Below are positions 53,139 to 60,783 of a DNA stretch of 64,000 nt, piece by piece. Source of the stretch: CAMPJM01 sp964440915 (GTDB taxonomy: Bacteria; Bacteroidota; Bacteroidia; Cytophagales; Cyclobacteriaceae). Both the position numbers and the translations under genes were made by a program. Every line of letters begins with the position of its first letter. The stretch's first letter is position 1. The stretch lies in NCBI GenBank assembly GCA_964440915.1, contig CAYTTV010000009.1:18829-82828 (forward strand), read 5' to 3'. The notes beneath the pieces were generated by a model. That model was not told the DNA's origin, did not search any database, and saw only the letters and a list, made by a program, of their open reading frames with translations.

Positions 53139-53895
53139 AGCTTTAATAGAGCGAAAAAGTAAAGGTCTTAAATCTTTTGCCGTATTAATTGATCCAGACA
53201 AAGTAAGGGATTGGACAGCTTGTGCCAAGCTCATCAATATGAGTGTGGAAAACAAAGTTGACTTTTTCTTTGTTGGAGGAAGCTTGTTGACAAATATGCA
53301 TCTCAACAAGGTGATCACACTCATCAAAAGCAACAGTAACATACCTGTAGTGCTTTTTCCGGGCAGTAATATGCATATCAATACTGCGGCTGATGGCATC
53401 CTGTTTTTGTCGCTTTTGTCTGGTCGTAATGCGGATCTTTTGATAGGACAACATGTAGTGGCAGCGCCAATTTTGAAGAAGAGTGGCCTAGAGGTGCTTC
53501 CTACAGGTTATATCTTGATAGATGGCGGAAATCTTAGTACGGTTTCCTATATGAGCAATACATTTCCTATACCAGCTGACAAATATTCTGTAGCAACTTG
53601 CACAGCCATGGCTGGTGAAATGCTTGGTCTCAAGCTTATTTATATGGATGCTGGCAGCGGAGCTGCAAATCCTATTTCTCCCAAAATGATAACTTCTGTA
53701 AGGAAGGTAGTAGATACCCCGCTAATTATTGGAGGAGGCATCAATACTATTGAAAAGGCTATGGCTGCTATTGGGGCTGGAGCAGATCTTATAGTGGTGG
53801 GCAATGCTATAGAAAAGAACCCATCATTATTGATTGATATTTCTGCTAAGATCGGGGAAATGAATGATCTACTGTTAAAAGATACGACATATTGA
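53116..53895 (+). CDS. Geranylgeranylglyceryl/heptaprenylglyceryl phosphate synthase homolog
   Basis: Joins a polyprenyl diphosphate to glycerol-1-phosphate by an ether bond, the first committed step of archaeal-type lipids. 259-aa TIM barrel. Seen: FAVLIDPDKVRDW (phosphate/glycerol contact), DFFFVGGSLLTN, VLFPGSN, YILIDGGNLSTV, LKLIYMDAGSGAANPI, PLIIGGGINTIEKA and DLIVVGNAIEKN (phosphate loops). These motifs match the Bacteroidota GGGPS group. ATG 53116 is used instead of GTG 53107. Chain length and product cannot be read from the sequence. Confidence 0.92.
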   Translation: MEKKKLYEALIERKSKGLKSFAVLIDPDKVRDWTACAKLINMSVENKVDFFFVGGSLLTNMHLNKVITLIKSNSNIPVVLFPGSNMHINTAADGILFLSLLSGRNADLLIGQHVVAAPILKKSGLEVLPTGYILIDGGNLSTVSYMSNTFPIPADKYSVATCTAMAGEMLGLKLIYMDAGSGAANPISPKMITSVRKVVDTPLIIGGGINTIEKAMAAIGAGADLIVVGNAIEKNPSLLIDISAKIGEMNDLLLKDTTY

Positions 53896-53913
53896 AACAC
53901 GCATGAATCATAT

Positions 53914-53953
53914 AAAAAGGGCACCGTAATCACTTCGATTGCGGTGCCTTTTT
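53914..53953. terminator. Bidirectional terminator after GGGPS
   Basis: AAAAAGGGCACCGTAATC pairs with GATTGCGGTGCCTTTTT (one bulged G), a stem of about 15 bp with A and T runs on the flanks. It serves GGGPS (plus) and the AraC gene (minus), which are convergent. Confidence 0.85.
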
Positions 53954-53972
53954 GCTTTTGCGAATGTTCGGA

Positions 53973-54893
53973 TTAGATATTCATCAACGATTCTCGTCTT
54001 CTCATCTTTCCTGCTGGGATGCCAAACATCATTTTGAACCTTCTACAGAAATACGCTGTGTCTTTATAACCGACGTCTCGTCCAATATCTCTAATGCTTT
54101 TCTTGCTGGTTCTCAGCAGGTTCACTGCCTTTTCCATGCGCTGATACTCAATATAGTCTTGAGGATTTATACCTGTAAGCATTTTAAAGTACTGGCCAAC
54201 ATAATCTTCCGAGACGTTGGCTACGCCTGCAAGCACCTTGTTCGATAGGTCACCTTCAAGGTTTTCACGAATGTAGGCAAATATATCGATGAGGCGGGGA
54301 TCTTTAAAATAGGTGCTGTTTGTAGCCAGTTGCTCCACAAAAAGCCTATTTTTGATGATGTAACGAATGATTTCCACGACTAGATGGTCGACAGAGATCT
54401 TAATTACACGATCCTTCCCCGGTAGCACGGCTCTTGTTTCGCTCACAATGCCTTTAATAAGACCTGCTATAGTGGGATTGTCCTTGATGACGAAAGGAGG
54501 TATATCTAGAGAAGAAAAGAAGTTGACAGAATCAAATACTTTTGCTTCAAAATTGACGTAACTAAAGTTTTCTTGACTTATAGTAGATGGGTCGTCTTGA
54601 AAAGATTGAAAGTACTTCTCTTCATTATTGACGAATTCATCATTCGATAATTTGGTGGGCTCTCCTGTTCCGTAGGTCAATGAAATTTGTTTTCCCCCTG
54701 GGATGAAGAGAATTTCTCCCTGATTGACAACTTCATTTTCTTTGCCAAATTTTATCTGACCCTTGTTTAATATAAGGATCATGTTTTCGACATCATAGAA
54801 GTTCCTTATGATAAATGGCTCTAGAATCTTCGTGTTCTTAGCATGGATGAATCTAACGCCGAGTGATTCAATTATCTTATTGTAATCTTCCAT
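53973..54893 (-). CDS. AraC-family transcriptional regulator
   Basis: 306 aa. N-terminal cupin-like sensor half (LILNKGQIKFGKENEVVNQGEILFIPGGKQ) and a C-terminal two-HTH AraC domain from about residue 200, with SKKSIRDIGRDVGYKDTAYFCRRFKMMFG as the second HTH. It lies 132 bases downstream of the acyl-CoA dehydrogenase on the same strand and might regulate it or lipid metabolism. No ligand evident. Confidence 0.92.
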   Translation of the reverse strand: MEDYNKIIESLGVRFIHAKNTKILEPFIIRNFYDVENMILILNKGQIKFGKENEVVNQGEILFIPGGKQISLTYGTGEPTKLSNDEFVNNEEKYFQSFQDDPSTISQENFSYVNFEAKVFDSVNFFSSLDIPPFVIKDNPTIAGLIKGIVSETRAVLPGKDRVIKISVDHLVVEIIRYIIKNRLFVEQLATNSTYFKDPRLIDIFAYIRENLEGDLSNKVLAGVANVSEDYVGQYFKMLTGINPQDYIEYQRMEKAVNLLRTSKKSIRDIGRDVGYKDTAYFCRRFKMMFGIPAGKMRRRESLMNI

Positions 54894-54947
54894 TTAATAA
54901 TCTTAAATAGTTTGTAATAATAACGTTGCAATAGGTTGTTTGTTGAG

Positions 54948-54986
54948 AAAATCTAATAGCTGACCTTCTCTTACAAATTAGATTTT
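54948..54986 (-). terminator. Inverted repeat between acyl-CoA dehydrogenase and the AraC gene
   Basis: A perfect 10-bp stem, AAAATCTAAT (54948-54957) with ATTAGATTTT (54977-54986), with a 19-base loop. It lies 39 bases past the acyl-CoA dehydrogenase stop and 54 bases before the AraC ATG. It could be a terminator or an AraC operator. Confidence 0.45.
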
Positions 54987-55025
54987 TAATATTTCGATTT
55001 ATCTTACAACTATAAAAATCAAAAA

Positions 55026-56165
55026 TTATTTTAATAGTTCCCGAGAAATTACAATTTTTTGTATTTCAGAAGTCCCTTCATATATCTGAGTTATCTTTGC
55101 GTCGCGCATCAATCTTTCTACATGATATTCCTTTACGTACCCGTATCCACCATGAATTTGTACTGCCTCAACAGTGGTGTCCATGGCGACTTGTGAGGCA
55201 TATAATTTTGCCATTGCACTTGCCTTGGAATAATCTTGATCAGTATCTTTCAGGTAGGCAGCCTTTAGGCAGAGTAGTCTAGCTGCTTCAATTTGGGTGG
55301 CCATATCTGCCAATTTGAACTGAATGGACTGATGTTTGGCAATTTCTACCCCAAAAGATTTTCTTTCTTTAGCATATTTAAGGGCTAGCTCGAACGCACC
55401 TGATGCTATGCCAAGTGCCTGTGCAGCGATTCCTATCCTCCCGCCGTTCAAGGTTTCCATAGCAAATCGGAATCCGAATCCATCTTCTCCTATCCTGTTT
55501 TCTTTTGGCACCCTTACGTCCGAAAACATTAGAGAGTGCGTATCGGAACCTCTTATGCCCAATTTATTTTCTTTTTTGCCTATTGTAAACCCTTCCATTT
55601 CCCTTTCTATGATCAGGGCATTGATACCTTTATGCCCTTTTTCTTTGTGGGTTTGGGCAATTACGATATAAACTGATGCAGTATTGCCATTTGTGATCCA
55701 GTTCTTGGTGCCATTTAGCAGATAGTGATCACCTTTGTCTTCGGCTGTGGTTTGTTGAGAGGTAGCGTCAGAGCCTGCTTCGGGTTCTGATAAGCAGAAA
55801 GCTCCAATGATTTCACCGGATGCAAGCCTTTTGAGGTACTTTTCCTTTTGTGCGTCCGTACCATACTTTTCCATGCCCCAACATACTAATGAATTATTGA
55901 CTGACATTGCTACGGAGGCTGAGGCGTCTATTTTTGAAATCTCTTCCATTGCCAACACATAGGAGATAGTGTCCATGCCGCCGCCGTTGTACTTCGGACT
56001 TACCATCATACCCATAAAGCCAAGCTCGCTCATTTGCTTGATCTCATTAGTGGGAAAGGTTTGGGTTTCATCTCGCTCTATCACACCTGGAAGCAATGCC
56101 GTTTGGGCAAACTCCCTAGCTGCCATTTGGACAGCAATTTGTTCTTCTGTGAGTTCAAAGGTCAT
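55026..56165 (-). CDS. Acyl-CoA dehydrogenase (short/branched-chain type)
   Basis: FAD-dependent alpha,beta-oxidation of an acyl-CoA. 379 aa, normal. Seen: AFCLSEPEAGSDATS (FAD/substrate signature), NGTKNWITNG, and the C-terminal QIYEGTSEIQKIVISREL signature with the catalytic-base Glu. The RDETQTFP and GGMDTISYVLAMEEISKIDASASV regions fit butyryl-CoA/branched-chain types. Substrate length uncertain. Its promoter lies in a striking inverted repeat. Confidence 0.95.
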   Translation of the reverse strand: MTFELTEEQIAVQMAAREFAQTALLPGVIERDETQTFPTNEIKQMSELGFMGMMVSPKYNGGGMDTISYVLAMEEISKIDASASVAMSVNNSLVCWGMEKYGTDAQKEKYLKRLASGEIIGAFCLSEPEAGSDATSQQTTAEDKGDHYLLNGTKNWITNGNTASVYIVIAQTHKEKGHKGINALIIEREMEGFTIGKKENKLGIRGSDTHSLMFSDVRVPKENRIGEDGFGFRFAMETLNGGRIGIAAQALGIASGAFELALKYAKERKSFGVEIAKHQSIQFKLADMATQIEAARLLCLKAAYLKDTDQDYSKASAMAKLYASQVAMDTTVEAVQIHGGYGYVKEYHVERLMRDAKITQIYEGTSEIQKIVISRELLK

Positions 56166-56195
56166 ATTCTACCCAGAGTGTGTAATTGTAAAAAT

Positions 56196-56236
56196 ATAAA
56201 TTTAGGGCAAAAGTACAATATATGCCCTAAATTTAT
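56196..56236. promoter_or_regulatory. 13-bp perfect inverted repeat carrying the acyl-CoA dehydrogenase -7 box
   Basis: ATAAATTTAGGGC (56196-56208) and GCCCTAAATTTAT (56224-56236) are perfect arms with a 15-base spacer. The spacer, with the last base of the left arm, holds TACTTTTG on the minus strand (56208-56215, exact TAnnTTTG). A TTG about 21 bases before it (56237-56239) could be its -33. It lies 28 bases after the zinc peptidase stop, so it may terminate that gene, act as an operator, or both. Confidence 0.6.
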
Positions 56237-56264
56237 CAATTATTTTAATATAAGAAAAATTCAA

Positions 56265-56957
56265 TTAGTCTCTATTGCCTAAAAATGACATAATTAAGTA
56301 GAGCAAAGTAACTAATGAACCAATAGCTGCCACTACATAAGTCATTGCAGCCCATTTCAATGCGTCTTTGGCCATATCTTGTTCTTCCCCAGTGGCTATT
56401 CCAGTAGATTTAATCCAAACTAGGGCTCGTCTACTCGCATCAAACTCAACTGGTAAAGTTACAAATGAGAATAAAGTAAGCACTGTATAACAGCCAATGA
56501 TTATCAATATCATCAGTTCTGTTGAGAAAGCGCTGCTGAGCACAAAACCCCCAAAGATGCTGAGCATCACTACGATGTTTAGGATTTTGGCACTAGCATT
56601 TTGAACTGGCACCAACATAGAACGAAATTCCAGAAAACTATAGGCAGTAGCATGCTGTATAGCATGGCCGCATTCGTGCGCTGCGATTGCTGCGGCTGCG
56701 GCTGACCTTCCACCATATACTTCTGGACTTAGGTTTACGGTTTTGTTCATTGGATTATAATGGTCGGTCAATTCCCCTTGAACAGACATTACCTTTACAT
56801 CATAAATATTATGATCGGCTAGCATCTTCTCGGCGACTTCTCTTCCTGATAGTGGCTTTGCGAGTTGTATTCTTGAATATTTACGGAATTTATTCTTAAG
56901 CTTTGAGCTAATGGCAAAGCTTATGATCATAAATACGACACCAATGATAAGTAACAT
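56265..56957 (-). CDS. Neutral zinc metallopeptidase (YugP-like)
   Basis: 230 aa. Seen: an N-terminal membrane helix, the HECGH zinc motif (AIAAHECGHAIQHATAYSF) and two or three C-terminal membrane helices (LNIVVMLSIFGGFVLSSAF and LMILIIIGCYTVLTLFSFV). It matches the zinc metallopeptidase family of membrane proteases, location inner membrane. Role unknown in Bacteroidota. Confidence 0.88.
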   Translation of the reverse strand: MLLIIGVVFMIISFAISSKLKNKFRKYSRIQLAKPLSGREVAEKMLADHNIYDVKVMSVQGELTDHYNPMNKTVNLSPEVYGGRSAAAAAIAAHECGHAIQHATAYSFLEFRSMLVPVQNASAKILNIVVMLSIFGGFVLSSAFSTELMILIIIGCYTVLTLFSFVTLPVEFDASRRALVWIKSTGIATGEEQDMAKDALKWAAMTYVVAAIGSLVTLLYLIMSFLGNRD

Positions 56958-57114
56958 GTTTGTTAAATTAGATTTAGGTTCTTATTTGATTATTAATTAT
57001 TCACAGCTGATTTTTTGGATTACGGTTTTTAGCACGATTTATTGTATATGATGTACAACTGTTTGCTATATCAGTAATAAATATTAGAGTTTATTCACAG
57101 TAAAATTTGAATTA

Positions 57115-57594
57115 TCAAGAGTTTTTGATCTTATCGATAATTTTGCTTGTAGAATAACCCTTTACCAATTCGATTGTGGATACATTTCCTCCATTACCCA
57201 TTACGATATCGGCTCCTACTATGTTGTCTAAAGTATAGTCATCCCCCTTCACTAAAATATCGGGTACTATTGTTTGAATCAGCTCATAAGGAGTGGCTTC
57301 AGCAAAATAAGTAACGGCATCGACAAAGGAGAATGATGCAATCAGTCTCGCCCTGGCATATTCATCCACAACTGGCCTTGAAGGTCCCTTGAGCTTGCTA
57401 ACCGATGCATCGGTATTGAGCGCCACTATCAGCTTATCGCCCAAGGCCCTGGCCTTTTCCAGATAATCAATATGGCCGAGGTGCACTATATCGAAGCAGC
57501 CATTGGTAAACACGATTTTTTGATTGTCGCCTTTCCATCTGGCGACCAATTCCAACAAATGGTCGGTGTCCAGTATTTTATCTTTGCTCTGCAT
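57115..57594 (-). CDS. rfaE2: D-glycero-beta-D-manno-heptose 1-phosphate adenylyltransferase
   Basis: Makes ADP-heptose for LPS core synthesis. 159 aa, corresponding to the C-terminal (cytidylyltransferase-fold) half of HldE only. Seen: VFTNGCFDIVHLGHIDYLEKA with the HxGH nucleotide motif, and VALNTDASVSKLKGPSRPV. The kinase half is not here. The start codon overlaps the flippase-like gene end by 17 bases, so the two are co-translated. Confidence 0.93.
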   Translation of the reverse strand: MQSKDKILDTDHLLELVARWKGDNQKIVFTNGCFDIVHLGHIDYLEKARALGDKLIVALNTDASVSKLKGPSRPVVDEYARARLIASFSFVDAVTYFAEATPYELIQTIVPDILVKGDDYTLDNIVGADIVMGNGGNVSTIELVKGYSTSKIIDKIKNS

Positions 57595-58606
57595 AGTGTT
57601 TTTGTTTTGGTTGCTTTTTTACTACTAAAGTCAACACTAAGCTAATACTGCCCAGAAATATTACCAATAAAGTTTGCGAACTATGTAGCAGAAATGCAAA
57701 AACTTGGCCATCTGCTTCTTGGATGCCATATAATACTAACACTGCGGTGACCAAAGCATGGTAGGTGCCAATGCCACCCTGAACAGGTGCAGACATGCCT
57801 AGGCCGCCCATTATCAACAAAGCTATACCTGCGCCTACGCCCAAGGCAGATGTTGCGCTTAGGGCAAACATCATTACGTAAGACATGAGAAAATACAAAA
57901 ACCAGATCATTGTTGTACAAAACCAAAAGATTGCAGGGCTTTTTACTCTCCTAATACTCATAAAGCCTGCTATTATCTCCCTCATAAAAGCCCTTACCTT
58001 CAAAAACAAACTATTTTTTTTTATTTTCTCCTTGAACAAACGTGCAATTAAGAATAATACCACGATCCCAAGGCAGGCCACTCCTGCCAAAATGTATAAA
58101 AGCAAAAGGTTTTCACCGAGCGATTGCGCTTTCCCATACAGGAAACCTGACAAAAATTCATTGAGTCTATCGAACTCTATCATAAATCCAATAAATATAA
58201 TTAGCATCAGGCTTATGAGATCGATGACCCTTTCTGCCACCACCGTACCTATTGAAACAGTCATAGGGATGCCTTCAGTCTTTTTTAATACGCCGCATCG
58301 ACTTACCTCGCCCATTCTAGGAACAACCAGATTGGCGAGATAGCCTACCATAACTGCTACAAAAGTCCGTGATAGTGTAGGTTTACTGCCGGCTGGTTCC
58401 AATATCAGGTTCCAGCGGTAAGCTCGGAAGAGATGGCTTATGACAGCCAGAAACATGGATAGGAATACCCATGAGTAATTGGCCCCTTTAAGTTTGGCAA
58501 TAGAGGAAGCCATATCCAGGTCTTTGTACACATACCAAAAAAGCCCCCCAGCAACCGCTAAAGAGATGGTATATTTGAGGGCAGCTTTGACTTGTCTTAG
58601 AGCCAA
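57578..58606 (-). CDS. Lysylphosphatidylglycerol synthetase/AglD-like flippase-domain membrane protein
   Basis: 342 aa with about eight membrane helices. Seen: opening KYTISLAVAGGLFWYVYKDLDM and the family motif HLFRAYRWNLILEP, plus VPRMGEVSRCGVLKKTEGI. UPF0104/PF03706 family: lipid-translocating or glycolipid-related membrane protein, no tRNA-dependent domain. The start codon is TTG, 9 bases after the panD stop, as no ATG lies before helix 1. It is between panD and rfaE2, which suggests an envelope glycolipid role by context only. Confidence 0.85.
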   Translation of the reverse strand: MALRQVKAALKYTISLAVAGGLFWYVYKDLDMASSIAKLKGANYSWVFLSMFLAVISHLFRAYRWNLILEPAGSKPTLSRTFVAVMVGYLANLVVPRMGEVSRCGVLKKTEGIPMTVSIGTVVAERVIDLISLMLIIFIGFMIEFDRLNEFLSGFLYGKAQSLGENLLLLYILAGVACLGIVVLFLIARLFKEKIKKNSLFLKVRAFMREIIAGFMSIRRVKSPAIFWFCTTMIWFLYFLMSYVMMFALSATSALGVGAGIALLIMGGLGMSAPVQGGIGTYHALVTAVLVLYGIQEADGQVFAFLLHSSQTLLVIFLGSISLVLTLVVKKQPKQKHYAEQR

Positions 58607-58615
58607 TAGTGTAGG

Positions 58616-58966
58616 TTATTGTACAACTTTATTTTGATTATCAGGAAAGACGATGGTTGGCTGGTACGATTTGGCCTCTTCTGGAGTCATCGAGGCATAA
58701 GCAATGATAATCACTATATCTCCAACTTGTGCTTTTCTTGCTGCAGGCCCGTTGAGGCATACCATTCCACTGCCTCTTTCCCCCTCGATGACGTAGGTTT
58801 CCAACCTTTCACCATTATTAACATTTACAATCTGTACTTTCTCATTTTTTATCAGATTGGCAGCATCCATCAAGTCTGCATCAATGGTTATGCTCCCTAC
58901 ATAGTGAAGTTCAGCTTGGGTTATTTTTGCCCTGTGTATTTTGGATTTTAGAATTTGTATATACAT
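58616..58966 (-). CDS. panD: Aspartate 1-decarboxylase
   Basis: Makes beta-alanine for pantothenate. 116 aa. Seen: the self-cleavage site HYVGSITID with Gly24-Ser25 (Ser becomes the pyruvoyl group), ETYVIEGERGSGMVCLNGPAARKAQVGDIVII. It follows panC by 27 bases, so both feed pantothenate synthesis. Confidence 0.97.
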   Translation of the reverse strand: MYIQILKSKIHRAKITQAELHYVGSITIDADLMDAANLIKNEKVQIVNVNNGERLETYVIEGERGSGMVCLNGPAARKAQVGDIVIIIAYASMTPEEAKSYQPTIVFPDNQNKVVQ

Positions 58967-58993
58967 TTCAATAGTGAATCACTAAGTGCAAAG

Positions 58994-59842
58994 CTATAAA
59001 ATAATCGATATATTATCTATTAATCTAATATCTCCCAGATAGGCCGCAACGCAGAGAAATACTTCTCCTTTTGGAGGTGAATGATTGATAATGTCCAGTG
59101 AATCGCCGTCGGCCACCTCGAAATATTCCAGTTTAAAATCTTTGTCATCCAAAAATAGTTCCTTGACAAAGGTTTTTATTTCTTCAACCGACTTGCCTTT
59201 CTTTAATAGTTCACCTGATTGAACCAAAGCTTTGTATATTAAAGAGGCTTTTTTGCGTAAAATGGGGGACAGCCGAAGGTTGCGGGAAGATAAGGCCAGG
59301 CCGTCAAGCTCTCGTAGAGTAGGGACTCGTATAAGCTCTACTGGGAAAGATAAATCCTTTGTCAATTGCTTGACGATAAAGTACTGTTGTATGTCTTTTT
59401 GTCCAAAATAAGCTTTGTCGGGGGTTACTATGTTCAACAACTTGCTGACAATTATTCCCACGCCATTAAAGTGGCCATTGCGAAACTTGCCCTCCATGGT
59501 TTTCTCCAAGTTGCCAAAATGGAATTGCAACACTGGGGTTTCGGGATACATCTCCTCATTTTTAGGGGCGAAAAGAACGTCACAACCTTCCTTTTCCAAT
59601 AAGGCCATGTCCTCATCCAATCGACGAGGATAGTTCGTCAGGTCGCTCTGATTGTTGAATTGAGTAGGATTGACATATATGCTGCAGACGGTAATGTCGT
59701 TTTCTTTTTGCGAAGCTCTGATAAGATTAATATGCCCTTCATGCAATGCTCCCATTGTAGGAACTAATCCAATGGAATTAAGGTTTATTCTATGTTTTGT
59801 GATATATTGCTGTATGCCAGCAACATCCCTAAAAACCTCCAT
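58994..59842 (-). CDS. panC: Pantothenate synthetase
   Basis: ATP-dependent condensation of pantoate with beta-alanine. 282 aa. Seen: VPTMGALHEGHINLIRAS (HxGH nucleotide motif), the pantoate-binding GKFRNGHFNGVGIIVSKLLNIV, KAYFGQKDIQQY and SSRNLRLSP. Divergent from the GT5-like gene. Co-transcribed with panD. Confidence 0.97.
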   Translation of the reverse strand: MEVFRDVAGIQQYITKHRINLNSIGLVPTMGALHEGHINLIRASQKENDITVCSIYVNPTQFNNQSDLTNYPRRLDEDMALLEKEGCDVLFAPKNEEMYPETPVLQFHFGNLEKTMEGKFRNGHFNGVGIIVSKLLNIVTPDKAYFGQKDIQQYFIVKQLTKDLSFPVELIRVPTLRELDGLALSSRNLRLSPILRKKASLIYKALVQSGELLKKGKSVEEIKTFVKELFLDDKDFKLEYFEVADGDSLDIINHSPPKGEVFLCVAAYLGDIRLIDNISIIL

Positions 59843-59871
59843 AAAAGCCCAAAGTAATGAGTATGAAGCGG

Positions 59872-59879
59872 CAAAACTA
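59872..59879 (-). promoter_or_regulatory. -7 promoter box of panC
   Basis: TAGTTTTG on the minus strand matches TAnnTTTG, 29 bases before the panC ATG. No clear -33 partner at the usual spacing. Confidence 0.45.
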
Positions 59880-59900
59880 CGCTTTTGAAAAACAATAATC

Positions 59901-59930
59901 TTGAAATTAGAGAAAAATTTTGTAAATTTG
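59901..59930 (+). promoter_or_regulatory. Promoter of the GT5-like gene (TTG-N19-TAAATTTG)
   Basis: TTG (59901-59903), a 19-base spacer and TAAATTTG (59923-59930): the best full match to the Bacteroidota -33/-7 consensus in the window. It is 40 bases before the ATG at 59971. Confidence 0.7.
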
Positions 59931-59970
59931 TAGTCCCGTTTAGTGTCTAAAATATAAATCAGTTAAAAAT

Positions 59971-60783
59971 ATGTCAAAACTTCGAATACTTTATGTGGCA
60001 AGTGAAATCAATCCTTTCCTACAAACTTCTAAAGTAGCAGATTTTGTAAGGAAACTACCGCAGGCTATGCAGGAAAGAGGCATGGAGATAAGGATATTGG
60101 TGCCACGGTTTGGGTTGATCAATGAAAGAAAGAATAGATTGCATGAAGTAGTCAGGTTATCTGGGATCAATATAGCAGTTGGAGATGAGGAAAAACCATT
60201 AGTGATTAAGGTGGCCTCTATTCCTAATGCGAAATTGCAAGTATACTTTATTGATAATGAAGATTATTTTCACCGTAAGTCCGTTTTCTTCGACAAAGAA
60301 AACAATTTCTATGAAGATAATGATGAAAGGGCGATATTCTTTTGCAAAGGTGTAATAGAAACTGTGAAAAAACTTGGATGGGCTCCGGATATCGTGCATT
60401 GCAACGATTGGATGACTAGTTTAATCCCTATGTACTTGAAGACAACTTACAAGAACGATCCTATGTTCAAAGAAACGAAAACAGTATTTACTATATACGA
60501 CAACTTCTTTGCCCATAAGTTCAACAACGACCTTATCGATAAAGTGAAAATGATCGATATCGAGGATAGCATGCTTAATCATCTTAAATCAGCAGATTTT
60601 GAAGGCTTCATCAAGCTGGGTGCCGAGTATTCTGATGCCGTGATTAAAGCAGACGATGAGTTTGATACAGCACTCCATGCATTGGTAGAAGACTTATCAA
60701 AAGATAAGAAGATCGACACAATCGAGAAAGACGAAAACTTTTTAGACTCTTATTATAACCTATATAATGAACTTGTTGGATAG
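59971..60783 (+). CDS. Half-length GT5 glycogen-synthase-like protein
   Basis: 270 aa, equal to only the N-terminal Rossmann lobe of glycogen synthase (usually about 480). Seen: LRILYVASEINPF, RILVPRFGLI, and PDIVHCNDWMTSLIPMYLK, which match the GT5 N-lobe. The ADP-glucose-binding KTGGLAD motif reads QTSKVADF, and the C-terminal lobe with its catalytic EPCG-type region is absent. So it is probably not a working glycosyltransferase; a regulatory or binding role is inferred. Overlaps the next gene by 17 bases. Confidence 0.85.
   Translation: MSKLRILYVASEINPFLQTSKVADFVRKLPQAMQERGMEIRILVPRFGLINERKNRLHEVVRLSGINIAVGDEEKPLVIKVASIPNAKLQVYFIDNEDYFHRKSVFFDKENNFYEDNDERAIFFCKGVIETVKKLGWAPDIVHCNDWMTSLIPMYLKTTYKNDPMFKETKTVFTIYDNFFAHKFNNDLIDKVKMIDIEDSMLNHLKSADFEGFIKLGAEYSDAVIKADDEFDTALHALVEDLSKDKKIDTIEKDENFLDSYYNLYNELVG

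Noticed and set aside
57885..58343. 152-codon plus-strand ORF inside the flippase-like gene
   Set aside because: Antisense shadow of a membrane protein. The many hydrophobic codons of the real gene give Lys/Asn/Ser-rich antisense text.
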